Positions 43,289 to 54,743 of a stretch of 64,000 nucleotides of DNA are shown here, in pieces. Position numbers and translations under genes: made by a program. Source of the stretch: Ophiobolus disseminans (Eukaryota > Ascomycota > Dothideomycetes > Pleosporales > Phaeosphaeriaceae); the NCBI GenBank assembly GCA_010093685.1, contig MU006226.1:446964-510963 (forward strand), written 5' to 3'. Position 1 is the stretch's first letter. Every line of letters begins with the position of its first letter. The notes beneath the pieces were generated by a model. The model worked only from the letters and a program-made list of their open reading frames with translations, did no database searches and was not told where the DNA came from.

Positions 43289-45116
43289 ATGTCGATGCCA
43301 AGTGGTAAGTCGCGCCAAAGGGCATGGAAGCCGAAGAATCGTACGGGTTGTAAGACCTGCAAGTAAGTGAACTCGCATAAGTCTCATTCCCACGGCTCTG
43401 CTATTTGGGTGAGAGGAACCAAAAGCGACCCGCCCAAATAATTCCAGTTGTTAGTCCTAACTGACACTTCTAGGATCCGCAAGGTGAAATGTGACGTAAG
43501 TGGTACATGTACGAGATACATGTGAGACATATGCTGACTTCGTATGTGCACGTCTGCAGGAAGAGAAACCTCACTGTAAACGATGCACGTCGACTGGGCG
43601 GACGTGCGATGGGTACGATGCGAGCTTTCGACCTACTTCCAACTCGCCCTCGACTAGTCCACCCGCCCAGGCTCATCTACAGCCTAGCCGTGAGCTCACT
43701 CGATCTCGTTCGCCTGTGCCGCTGGCTCCAGCGTTGAATCTCAAGACCGCACAAGAGCGAGATAGCTTCGACTTCTTCATTACGCACGCGATTTCTTCCC
43801 TTCGAGGCTTCCTCGACTCTCCATTCTGGCAACGGGAGATTCTTCAAGCTGCCCATCACCATGAATCTATTCGGCATTGCCTGATTGCACTTGGCGCAAT
43901 GCATCGGCGATTCTACGACGGCGGTAATTCCCACATCGAAGAAGCAGATCTGACAGACCAACACTTGCAGTTCGCGTTGCGGCAGTCGAACCAAGCGATT
44001 CAAGGATTGGTAAGAGCGACCAGCCGTGGAAGCAACGCTTCCGGGGAGAACAAAGTGACTCTGATGGCTTGCTCGGTTCTCTTCAGCAGTATGGCTTGTC
44101 TTCAAGGCCACCAGAAAGAAGGGCTTCAGCACCTCAGAAGCGGCCTAAGAATGCTACACGAGGTGGATCAAGAGGAGAACGACGGGATCGATGGTCACGC
44201 CATAGATGTTGAGTCATTGCGATCTATCTTTGTTGGTCTGGACATGCAAGCTCGGTCAATCATGACCACTGCGGATTCAGGCAGTTGGGAGCCTACGCCT
44301 CGCACAAAAGAGCCTTTCATATCACCGAATACGGACTTGAACGCCAATTCTTTACTCGCGTTGCAACAGTACCTCCAAGCCTTGCTCAATCGCACTCTGG
44401 CTTTCCTCCAGGCTTCTTTAGGCCGATCACTAGAAGAGGGAGAGGATGTGTACCACGGTTATTGTCGACTACTGGCGCGCTTTGATCACGGCACCAAGCT
44501 CCTCGAAGAACTTTCCGCGAAAGCTGCTTATAGCACGAACGACTTCACTCAGTCTTTAACCTCACTACAGTTGTTACACAGCCAATTGGAATACTTCATG
44601 CGATCTCCGAGACCAGACCTTGAAGCCAAGTTTGATTTCATGACTAATCCGTTCGAAGAGCCATTCGACTCCTCCGCTCATTTTACCAAAATGCTGGACC
44701 TCGCGACGAAGCTGCTATTGCATGGCTCTTCACTCTCACCAGTCTTCACAACAACATCAGGACCACTGCAAGCGTTGTACCTGATTGCGGCCCGCGCACC
44801 ATCTCAATGTCATGATTTACGCAAACGCGCCGCCAAGCTCATGCTTAGTTACCCACGAAGAGAAGGCTTTTGGGATGGTTTGGTGGCAGGGCAGATCGCG
44901 CAGGAAATGTTGAGATTGGAGCAAGAAAGCGCCCAGAAAGAGCTGGGTCTATCCATTGCGCCGAGTCAAGATCTCATCGTCCCCAAGGAGTTGAGAATTA
45001 TTGTGGTCGCACTATCTTACGATGAGAATAATGATAGAAAAGCTAGGGTTGAGTATAGGAATGCGCGAGAGATGGCTGATGGAGTGCCGGGCAGGGTGCA
45101 ATACGTAACATGGTGA
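43289..45116 (+). CDS. Zn(II)2Cys6 transcription factor
   Basis: Exons 43289-43362, 43474-43495 and 43560-45116 give 550 residues. The tiny 22-nt second exon is required: joined, the exons encode the complete binuclear zinc cluster with Cys at 21, 24, 31, 38, 41 and 48. A basic stretch (RQRAWKPKNRTG) precedes it. The rest is a helical fungal-specific regulatory region beginning around the RDSFDFFITHAISSLRGFLDSPFW block, in the position of the fungal_trans_2-type domain. It should be a nuclear sequence-specific regulator; targets are unknown. The longest uninterrupted frame (from 43500) lacks three of the six Cys, so the spliced start is preferred. Confidence 0.9.
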
Positions 45117-45321
45117 AGAGCTGCAGGCCGCACAAAAATCCGCGAATACATTCAGGCGATACTTTCAGCACTCGACAGTTCCTCACGAGGCTTCCCTCAA
45201 GGATGCTGTCTCGTCCACGTCTGCGACTACCTGCGGGGCATACCATCGGCAATCACATTGATGAGCGCTACTACTACTCTCATTGCGCCCAGGTAGTTGC
45301 TCCCACAACAATGGCGGATGT

Positions 45322-45480
45322 ACCTACCTCTGCGTGGTCTTTCAGGCTATACTATCAGCAGTAGCTATGATATTATGCACGGCTGCTCTCCACCTAGCAT
45401 AATGCCGAGAAGGAAACGACTTTGTGGATTTAACAACTGCACCTACCTTTGCGAGACCCTTCAGGCTATACTATCAGCAG
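45322..45480. repeat. Direct repeat, two copies 119 bp apart
   Basis: The 40-base segment at 45322-45361 recurs at 45441-45480 with five mismatches; the last 17 bases (GGCTATACTATCAGCAG) are identical. It lies just upstream of the next gene's start, so its promoter or leader seems to have been locally duplicated. Confidence 0.8.
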
Positions 45481-45518
45481 TCATGATCTGGCCATACTAG
45501 TATCATCGCACCGGCAGC

Positions 45519-46973
45519 ATGCCTGAGAAACCCAAGCTTACCGCACTCCATTTCCGCCAAATCCGCGAGCGCAGCGATGCCGATGGCGAGAATTACGTTC
45601 TCGGCCCCGAATATATGAAGCCGTATAATGACTGGATGGATCTTCAGGTGCGCCAAGAAACCCTTATTTGGAATGAGGCTGGATTCGTGGAGCTGATCGC
45701 CATTACCAACTACCACGACCCTCAACAAGTTGACGCGCTGATCTGGTGGCAATCCCGTGCAAATGGCAAACATGTGGTGCTTGGAGAGCAGAGCGACTGG
45801 GGCTATCACATGAAGATTAGGGGCTATCGCCTCAAGATTGGTCGTGCGATACTTCGAGCCACTGTCCCCTCTGAGGCCGACTTTTTATCACTCCTGCCGC
45901 CTGAACTGCTCGGGTTCGTCCGAAACGCCCGCATGGGCACACCGATCGACAGTCGCCTACGCAAGAACACCGGCATCAACTTGAGACCCGAACTCGCGAA
46001 AGTGGTGGCTGAAGATCCTCGCAAAGATTCCGTCGTCAATCCTGCTTCCACCACCTACAAACTCACTGTTGGCAACGACGACACAGGCTTCGTTTTCTTC
46101 CAAATCGGCGCCCTCGAGTACGCCACGCCCAATGAATGGCTTCGTCGCTACGATGGGGTCTCGGAGGAAGATCTCAATTGGACCCCTTCCCCACATGTCG
46201 TCGTTATCAAGGTCGAAAGCAATGGCCAGGGCACCGGAGTCTACTGGTTGCCAACCGAGATCGCCCGAGACGGCCCCCCCAACCCCGACCTTCATGAGGG
46301 CGTCAAGGTCGCGGATACATTCAGGGGTGTGGGAAGCCCGTTTTGGTTTAAAGGCGCCGAAGAGGACATTGAGGTCATCAGACCGCCGTTTGAGTACGTT
46401 GCGGCCGTCATAGAGCGCCATGGGACAGGCCAGCGAGCAGCGCGGGAGTACATCCACTCCCTATCGGAGCCCTTTTTGCAGCCCACGGGTGCTACCGATG
46501 GAGTCAGAGAGGAGCTAGGCGACGAAGATATCGAGAAGATCGGCAGTTTAGACAATGAGGAGGCTAATGATGCAGATGATGAGAGGGTTACAGATGATAA
46601 CATGGGAAGTCCTGATGACGATTCCTTTGGGTTCACTGAACAAAATGCTATGGGAGATATCGATGACAAGGATAAGGGGATTAGTGATGAGGATGCTAAG
46701 GGAGAGATTGATGACGATGCTATGGAAATTACTGATGAGGATGCTGAGGGAGATACCGATGACGAGGCCATGGGAATAGCCGACGAAGATGCTACGGGAG
46801 ATGTCAACGACGAGGCTAAGGGGATCACTGATGCGGATGCTGAGGGAGAGACCGACGACGAGGCCCACAGACTTGGTGATATAGACGCCGAAGAGGAAAT
46901 CGCCGACGAAGACCTTGACAGGGAGGTGCAAAGGCGGATAGATGCTGTTCTCACGGGTGAAGGACCAGCTTAA
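45519..46973 (+). CDS. Uncharacterised protein with acidic 16-residue C-terminal repeats
   Basis: Single exon, 484 residues. Residues 1-320 look globular (for example TLIWNEAGFVELIAITNYHDP and VYWLPTEIARDG) with no recognised family. From residue 376 five tandem 16-residue units of the type DAEGDTDDEAMGIADE follow, then a degenerate sixth unit and a short helix ending LTGEGPA. The repeat region is very acidic and has no basic residues beyond occasional Lys. The spacing of Asp does not match EF hands, though non-specific calcium binding is possible. No signal peptide or membrane segment is visible. The start ATG at 45519 lies 38 bp after the second copy of an upstream direct repeat. Confidence 0.7.
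   Translation: MPEKPKLTALHFRQIRERSDADGENYVLGPEYMKPYNDWMDLQVRQETLIWNEAGFVELIAITNYHDPQQVDALIWWQSRANGKHVVLGEQSDWGYHMKIRGYRLKIGRAILRATVPSEADFLSLLPPELLGFVRNARMGTPIDSRLRKNTGINLRPELAKVVAEDPRKDSVVNPASTTYKLTVGNDDTGFVFFQIGALEYATPNEWLRRYDGVSEEDLNWTPSPHVVVIKVESNGQGTGVYWLPTEIARDGPPNPDLHEGVKVADTFRGVGSPFWFKGAEEDIEVIRPPFEYVAAVIERHGTGQRAAREYIHSLSEPFLQPTGATDGVREELGDEDIEKIGSLDNEEANDADDERVTDDNMGSPDDDSFGFTEQNAMGDIDDKDKGISDEDAKGEIDDDAMEITDEDAEGDTDDEAMGIADEDATGDVNDEAKGITDADAEGETDDEAHRLGDIDAEEEIADEDLDREVQRRIDAVLTGEGPA
46644..46883 (+). repeat. Tandem 48-bp coding repeat, five units
   Basis: Units start at 46644, 46692, 46740, 46788 and 46836, each 48 bases, encoding the acidic repeats of the surrounding gene. Differences among units are scattered and include synonymous changes, so the array is not brand new. 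Confidence 0.85.
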
Positions 46974-47810
46974 GAATCAGACCGCATGCCATGAAGCTGA
47001 GGTATGATACAGGACAAGGGTATAGGATATTCATCATTGGGCTCAAGCATCACAGCAAACAATTAGCACAAACATCACAGACTTGACTTAGTACCCTCCC
47101 TGAATATAGCCGACTCGAAAGCCTCACATGCTCATCATCCATCCACAACATAGCACCCGCACAGCACTAACACGACAAAGCAGGAAAACATCACGATACG
47201 ACCCGCACGCTTCGAGAATGGACATTTCGGCCTTGGCTGCAACACCTGGCGGCACTTTCCAAACATGTATGTTTTCCGCGACCCATTGGTAATTACGTGC
47301 CCATCGAGTAGCCACCGGTGAGACCCAGACTGACTGAATAGTAGCTTATATACGTCCTAGTCACAAACAAGCGGGCATGAGCCATTTCTACCCGCAATTC
47401 TCACAAGGCCAATATTTGTGGTGTACGGCAGCAGCAGACGAAAGACGAACATCCAGTGGTCGAGGTCGTCTTTGGAGAATTAACATGAGATCATGTGAGG
47501 CATCTCCAGCAACAGAGCGGCGCATGTAGAATTTGTTTTTGTTTCTTATTCACATAGACTGCGTCTTCCGACTAAAAAGCAACCATCGAGAGTCTCGACT
47601 TCCGTTTCTCGCGTGCGATTTCCTATGCTGCTGTCCGGGCCAGACAGCACGAGAGACATAACTGTTTCTTCTCAAAGCTTTCACAAAACTCACGCACATG
47701 ATTCACGATCGATGATCTTTTATGCCAACAGTCAATGGAGCTTTCAAGGGCAGACCTTCACACACATCCATGGTCCTCCACGAAAGTTTTTTGTTACTTG
47801 TTGTTTGTGA

Positions 47811-48340
47811 AGATGAAATATAAGTACTCAGGGAGTGGAAGAACGAGGTTTTATAGCTCTTTCATTGTGGCGGAGCAGACATATTTTTATAGTGTGGCGG
47901 TTTTCACATAACGAAGCGCTGCAAAGGTTTGAGTCGAATCTCACAAGGATTAGGAGACAGGCATGAAGACTTCCGTAAGTATCTTTCGGCATTCCCGACT
48001 CGTTTTCGGAAATGGAGTATAAGAACTCAGCGAGTGGAAGGAAGAGGCTTTATAGCTCTTCAATCGGAACGAATTAGACATATTCTTACAGTGTGGCGGT
48101 TTTCACATAACGGAGCACTGCAAAGGTTTGAGTCGAATCGCACGAGGATTGGCAGGCAGGCATGACGAATCCACGTCTCATTTTCGGCACTCCCGACTCG
48201 TTGATGAAAATGAAGTATAAGCGCTGGCGAGAGGGGAGAGAGACTTTATAGCTTTTCAATCGGAATGGAGCAGCCATGGCATCGTCTTGGATGATTTTGA
48301 AATAGTCGATGGCAACGAAGGTTTGAGTCGAACACCACGC
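47811..48340. repeat. Three-copy imperfect tandem repeat, period about 199 bp
   Basis: TATAAG recurs at 47819, 48018 and 48216; GTGTGGCGGTTTTCACATAAC at 47892 and 48091; GGTTTGAGTCGAA at 47926, 48125 and 48320. Copies 1 and 2 are closely similar over their whole length; copy 3 is more divergent and incomplete. Confidence 0.88.
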
Positions 48341-49557
48341 GGAACGGCAGATATCCAGTGCTGCATGAAGTTTTTCGACAGCTTCAAGTCCATCGTTTCG
48401 ATTGTTGCTGATCTTTGGACGACTTCAGAACAAAAATTGGAAAGAGATCCAGTTTATCGCTTTTCACATCTCAAATCACATCAGTACTATGGCGCAGAAG
48501 TTCTGGACGAAAGGAGCCATGACTCGCACTCTCTGGTGTTTCATTCACGTGGACTCAACATGCGACCAAAACATAAACATTCGGCGAATATCTCTTTCTT
48601 CCGGAGACTCAACAGCCATACGCTATGATTTTCTTTGTTTTTCGAGAACCACGGCGGAGAGCGGAGGAGCTGCGATGTGTTTACTAAATCCGAGGGAAGT
48701 ATTATATATTGCTCGACTGGACTGGGCAGACGCAACCTCATATACTCCTGGTAGTTGATTTTGGATTATTTTGAGCTGACGAGGCGACAAGCTTCCATCA
48801 AGGTGTTGGAGGTCCTTTTGTGTGCGGCGCATAGTAAAGCATGCCTGCTGTTTCAAAGTTGAGTGTATACAGCCAGGTCGTAGTGAAGAGCGCAACAAAG
48901 CCATGGCGATCCACGTCTCTGTTCTTTTCGAGAAGCACCTCTTTTTCCATAGTCTCTTCTCGAGTGGAATTTGGAACCATAGGGCCTCTTGGAGGAGTTC
49001 TGGCGCAAAACGCAACTATGACATCCTGACGATGTTCTTTTAGACCCAGGAAAGGACGAACTCCATCATACTTTCGAATGCTGGTATTTGGAGCAGCTCG
49101 CCATTGAGCGTCAATTTTATCCTTTTGATATTCCCACTGACGTGTGAGGATTGTAGGTAGGAAAGAACTCCAGAGCGAACAGAAGCTTCATAATTAGTAC
49201 ACGCTCTCGACACTAGTGGAAAGGCATGTCCTGGTCGCAGAAAAAATTCCGATCAAAACCCACACCTGCAAAGGATTCTTCGCCCATGAAAGAGGGGGAT
49301 GCAGGTTTGTATTATAGATCAGGCCGACAAACACATAGACGTTTCTGCTGCTGGCTTCTTGTTCCAGCAGCGACAAAGCACAAGACATCTAGCCAGTTAG
49401 CTCCGAGTTTCGATATTCCCGAGCGCTGTATATGTAGCTTCTGGAGTGGCGTTCTCACTCTTGCATATCGAAGTTGACGATTAGATGTCCCAGATTGAAC
49501 AGAGAGGTGGAGCAAGAGGCCATAGAATCCCTGCCAAGGCGATTTGTATCATTCGGC

Positions 49558-49646
49558 CGTCATCTTTTGTCTTTGAAGAACATGAAGATTTCCGTCACAT
49601 GCTTCAGAACGCGAGATGTTTCTGCACTCAAGACAAAGGAGGAACG
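49558..49646. repeat. Inverted repeat/hairpin, 11 contiguous pairs
   Basis: The left arm around 49558-49576 (core CTTTTGTCTT) pairs with the right arm 49628-49646 (core AAGACAAAGG), with one bulge and further pairs on both sides; loop about 50 nt. Confidence 0.6.
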
Positions 49647-51309
49647 ACGCATGGCATCTTTTGTATCCGTTTTGGGCACGCAACTCCATGAGTAGGCATT
49701 TTTTTTTGATTTCGAACTCCAGAAAGAAGCTTGGTGGTGTGTAGTTGAGAACTCCCAGAGCGAGGCTGGAATATATACACAAACTTAGCGTGACAGGACA
49801 ACACATCGATTTTTGTGGAAATCTTTTCGACATCGAACTCGGCGCAGCAAAGCTCGGCGCTTCGCCATGTTTGTGTGTTGTCTGCTTTTTGGTGGCGCGA
49901 GGCGGGAGGCACAGACATAAGATGTCCCCAAATGCGTTTCGTGTTGTTGAATATCTTGAAGTCCGCCAGGATCATCTGGTAGGCAGGTTGGTAGTTCAGG
50001 ACAAGGAAGGAGAGAAAAATCCATCATAACATTCAGCGGCTTATTTCAGTAAAGATCGCACTTGAGGCGAGAGAAAGGCGGCCATTCGTTCGGCAGGACA
50101 AACTCTGGGACATGCTGGTGTTGGGTATTCCTTCCCCGACGCGAGAGGTCATGCCATGGTTTCTGGCGGATTTAGGTGGAGATTCTCATGGGCACTTGAT
50201 GACTTCTCTTGCACTAGATAAATCCTGGGTGCGACAAGAAAGACTCGCACCATACGATATTGAGGTGCATGATATATGGATGCAAAAGCAACTCCACACA
50301 TCTCTTTCGAACTCAATTTAGACTTCGCAGATTTTCCTTACTGCAAAGCAAGAGCGCCAACAGAACAGGCACATCAAGAGCAACTTTCACTGTTTCTTGA
50401 GTCGGAGGAAGGGCCAGAACCAATCATCCGTTCCTGCTGGTATTCGGAGTCCATCTCCATCACCTGCTCTACCTAGGTACGTCAAGCTTTAGTGACCTCA
50501 CAGAAGTCATTGTACTTTGTGGAAGCTCTGAGAAGAGGAGCGAGAAGGTTTATATACCCAGCCTCCGCTAAGTCCTGCAGAACCATCAAGGGCATGTCGC
50601 TCGGTTTTGACACGCGAACATATCCTTGAGAGTTTTTGATTTTGGTGTTTATGGAAAAGCGACGGCTCACAATACCAGGACATATCCCAGCAGCTGTCGA
50701 ACTTCTTGGAAAATTCCAGCACCAGCACATGCATTGATGTAAAGCATGCTTCTTAGCGAGATTTGGGACTGCTGCACATATGTCCGGCCAAACGTAACTT
50801 CGATGCTCTTTTATAAACCTCGGCGCTGTAGGGGGCGATCATGTGTTATCCCAACATCTTTCTTGTTAAGCATCAAGCCTGTCGTCTCCCACAGAGAGAG
50901 GAAGAGCACACACCATCCGAGTCTATCCAGCTCCATGTGAAGACATGAAGCGGCTAGCGGCAAAGTTTGCAGCAAAGACCGAGCCCGCGCTGCCATCTTT
51001 CTTGTTGTTGGCTTTTTCAGCAAGGTGGCTCTCATGAAACCCAAACGACGCCTTTTGGACACCGAGGAAGTCGTTATGTTGACGGAATCAAGAGTGGGAA
51101 GCCTGAGAAGTATTTATACGTCCCCCCAAGCGTCGTAAAAGCCCCATCGGTAGAGTTGTCTGAGATTTCGATCATGTCGGCCAGCACTCCAATTGCTTCT
51201 CCATATGGCGTACTTCGCCAAGGTTCTTATTACTTCTCCTCATAGTACGACTGAGTTGTTCTTTTGTGACCGCGCCCGGGAAAAAGCAGCACACCAAACC
51301 ATCATAGGA

Positions 51310-51364
51310 ATGGTGTTTGGTTTTTTCGTGGACCTCGAAGCCACCACTCAAAAACCAAATCCAT
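51310..51364. repeat. Strong hairpin with 18 Watson-Crick pairs
   Basis: The left arm 51310-51331 pairs with 51341-51364: ATGG/CCAT, then ten uninterrupted pairs (TTTGGTTTTT with AAAAACCAAA), then GTGG/CCAC around a 12-nt loop, with only one bulge and two mismatches. Confidence 0.75.
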
Positions 51365-51932
51365 TTCGGCAAGCCGATCTGGTTTCCAGCATGAATCGTA
51401 GGCCTTTGTATCTTGATTCCAGTGAGAGACTCAGGCGAGTCGCTCATGCGTCCTTCTCCATGCCTTTTCAACGACCAAGCCGTCCAGGACATTCCATGCT
51501 CGTCTTGTTGTTTTGGAAAGCGATCGAGAGACGCAGGACATGGTCGCTTTGTTTTCAGCCTTCGGTCTGCTCCATATATTCAGTTGTGTTTCTTTTTGAA
51601 TAAAGAAAGCGATGCGAGGATGTGATATACTTCGTTCCAGTGGGTGGAGGCGGGTTTATATATCCTTCGAACGAGGTTAGCTGAATCAGAACGCCAACGG
51701 CCGTTCGTGTCGTTTACTCACACTCGAGTTGGGACAAGTGCACGCCAAAGGAACAGCACATCAGAGTAGGATGATCATTACCAACCTCTAGGAATCTATC
51801 AATACCCAACCACATAGCCAACAATCCTCCTTTTCCGCTTATCACACATCAAAAACCCAACCCATACTCATACAACCCAAACACGAACCAACACGCTCCA
51901 AACAGGCCAAAACCCTCATCCCCAACACACGC

Positions 51933-54743
51933 TCAAATATCATCCAAATCCTCAACCTCAACCTTCTTCTTCCCATCACCATTCAGCCTATCCATCCTTA
52001 CACCCTCATCGCGCGGCTGATTCCCACTCATTGCCATAGCCTGCCTACCCGACTCACTCGACTCCAAGAAGTCGCGGAGACGCTCTTTGCTAATATCGAG
52101 AGCTTGTGCGGAAGCCGCGTTGGCCATGCGCGCCATGGGGCCCCAGAGATTGAGCGTGTAGGTAACGTATGCGCCGACGCCGAGGAGGATGAGGAAGACG
52201 AAGTAGAGGGGGTTGCGGAGGACTGTTTGCGTTAGCATTTGCATATTGGGTTTATAGGAATTGTAGGGGACTTACCAGCTACTATCTCGTTCCAGCCGAG
52301 TGCCAAAAGCAGGCCGTAGAAATACAAAGGTACTTGTGTTATGCCGCCAATCGCGCTACGCTTGGCTTCGACGTATACGCCGTCTGCGGTCTTCTTGAAG
52401 CGGATGAGAAGGTCGGCTTGTTTGCCGTCGGATAGCACGGTCATTTCTTCTTCTAGGCTCTTGCCTTCGTCTTCGTCTACGCCGCCGATGGGTGCGAGGT
52501 CGTCTTCGTCGGCGGATGTTACGGATGCGGGTGCGTCGCCGATCCAGGCGTCGAGGGGTGGCGGCGACGATGTTTTCGAGAGTTTGAAGCGTGCAAGCAG
52601 TGGGATGACGGTGATTGTGGACTCGCGCGCCTTCGTGTAGGCGCCCTCAATGTCGTCGGTGGGCCGCCATATCCGTGGCACACCATGCTCATCATAGCGA
52701 AACTTGTCTTCGAAGTTCTCCCTGAGTTTGAGGAGGATGTTGCCTTCCATGACCTCCTCGTCGATCTTCGCGCGGAGCACGCCCCACGACTTGCGCCGCA
52801 GTCTCCACAGACCGACATCGACTTCCTCGGGGCTTGCATCGAAGCTTTGCGCGCGGTCGGTAAAGCGCTTCTCTGCGCTCGACACGGTCTCTGTGAAAAT
52901 AGTCCATACGCGATCCCAAAGGTCCTTCTCGGATGGTGGAAGCACGCCATGCTCGGGCGCACCGGAACCTCCGCGTCCAGAACCAAGCTTGTTGAACTCC
53001 AGGCCGACCGACTCGTCCAAGCGTGATCGCACCCAGCGCTCGATCCGTGTTGCGAGTCGTCGCATCTCGTCTTTGCGCAGGCGGCCAGATACCTCGTCCA
53101 GCTCCTTTTGGTAGACCTTGAGCTCATGCTCGTAGCTGCTCCAGGCCGCGCTTTCGATTACGATACTCTTCGCGTCCTCTTCAAACTTCGCAAGAGCCTT
53201 CTTCTTTTCCGAGTCGACGATCTGAGCAAAGTCGTAGGATGCGCCCTTCTTCTGTCCGGACTTCACCGCGGCGCTGACCGCATCGCTGAAGCTCTCAACG
53301 CCAGACTTGTGCGCGGCGTTGAGCTGCTTCTGCGAAAGAGCCTTGAGCCTTGTATCTACTTTGCCCTCCAGCTCTGCCTGCTTCCGCTTGTAGACGCCCT
53401 TGTGGTATCGGCTGGCGTTGGTCTCGAAATCCGTAAACACCTTTGACCGTGCAGCGTTCATTGCGAAACCAAGCTCGGCGATGACAGAGGGCTTCCCTAA
53501 CCTAGTATCCTCTGCTTGTTTGTCTTCAAGCGGCGAGATCTTCTCGTCGAACGCGACCAACACTTCGCGCGAGATCTCGTCGCATCTAAACTGTGCCAGA
53601 AGCTCTTGTTGTGTCGGCAGATCCAAATCCTTGTTGTGCACAATCTGATCCCAAATGCCGTCGGCGTATGCCGGGAAACCGTCTGCGGGTATCCGTCGGT
53701 GGTACTGTGGTTGGAAGATGGGTACTTCTGCCTCGTTGATCAGACCACTCTTCTTTGGGTCATTGTATCCTTCCTTGAACCGGAGGCTCAGCTTATTCAC
53801 CGCCTCCTCAAATTTCTCCGGCTGTAGAATCTTGTGCGGCAGGGCGACGAATGCGAAGTCAAAGTAGTCTTCTATCCGCGAGTTCTCGAGTCCGTTTGGT
53901 TTCGAGATGGTGGACCACAGTTTCGACAGGTCTTGTACGAGGGTGTTTTGTAGGTTCTTGAGGGGCGTGGTACCGAGGTGATCGCGAATAACGAAAAATA
54001 GGAGGGACTTGGGGATGGTTCTGTAGCTGTCAGCATGGCCTCAATCAGCGAATGCTTATATACGCACTTGCTGTCCTTGACGAATAGTTGTAGGTTGACC
54101 TCAAACACCGTCTTCAGCAGCCCCATGTTTGCGCCCTGGTACAGGCCGACCTGGTGCTCCCAGATGTTGACGATGAGGACCTCGCTGGTCGCAAGCGCAA
54201 ACAGGGCGCTTTTTCGCTCAAAGTCTTGGTCCTCTCCGCGTTCTCGGCCGTCAGTGCCCTCGACATCCATGACCAGGATGTTCTCGGCCATGCCAGAGCC
54301 ACCCTCCGGCCGCTTGTTCTTGCTCATCCATATGCCTTTTGTGGTCTGACGGCGCTCCTGCTCGGCCATGACGCCGAATTGTGTGCCGAAGAGGTAGTTG
54401 AGCAACGTGGATTTACCCGTCGACTGCGAACCGAAGACGGATATGAGGTGGTAGTTGAAGCCAGCGGGTATGACCTTCTCGATGTTGAGGTATGTTGAGA
54501 TGTTTTGGCTGCATCGCAACACATGTCAGCACATACACCGCGGAATAGGTGCATCTACCAGGGCAGCACTCACTTGAACACCTTGTCCTCGTCAATGACT
54601 TGGATGCCATTCTCGTAGGCCTCCTTGGACGCATTCTCGCCCACGCCGGCGAAGTGGGAGTTCATCATCATGGACGGAGCGGTAGGGTGTCGAACATTGC
54701 CAGGACGAGACTGCCCGTTGACGGCCAGGTGTTCCGCGGCCAT
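51933..54743 (-). CDS. SEY1: ER membrane fusion GTPase Sey1 (atlastin/RHD3 class)
   Basis: Exons 54743-54574, 54508-54068, 54020-52276 and 52222-51933 give 881 residues with all phases consistent. Sey1 is a dynamin-like GTPase that fuses ER tubules. The P loop reads GSQSTGKST (residues 83-91), followed by RRQTTKGIW (switch I) and VMDVEGTDGRERG (switch II); a VIRDHLG segment supplies the guanine-specificity RD pair. A long helical bundle follows, then two adjacent hydrophobic segments near the C terminus (PLYFYGLLLALGWNEIVAVL and NPLYFVFLILLGVGAYV), joined only after the last intron is removed, forming the membrane hairpin. The C-terminal tail is amphipathic and charged, as in homologues. Confidence 0.94.

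Larger units (their letters stand above)
46974..51932. other. 4.9-kb ORF-poor tract rich in hairpins and TATA-like words
   Basis: No open frame longer than about 136 codons, and none with recognisable protein composition on either strand. Unlike the decayed tracts elsewhere it is not obviously A/T-rich. It holds a three-copy tandem repeat (47811-48340), several strong hairpins and TATA-like words every few hundred bases (for example at about 48700, 49432, 49771, 50551, 50810, 51112 and 51656). I cannot assign a function. Confidence 0.6.

Noticed and set aside
51193..51603. Plus-strand open frame of 136 codons in the ORF-poor tract
   Set aside because: It covers the strong hairpin, lacks domain-like sequence and has no supporting neighbours or splice pattern.
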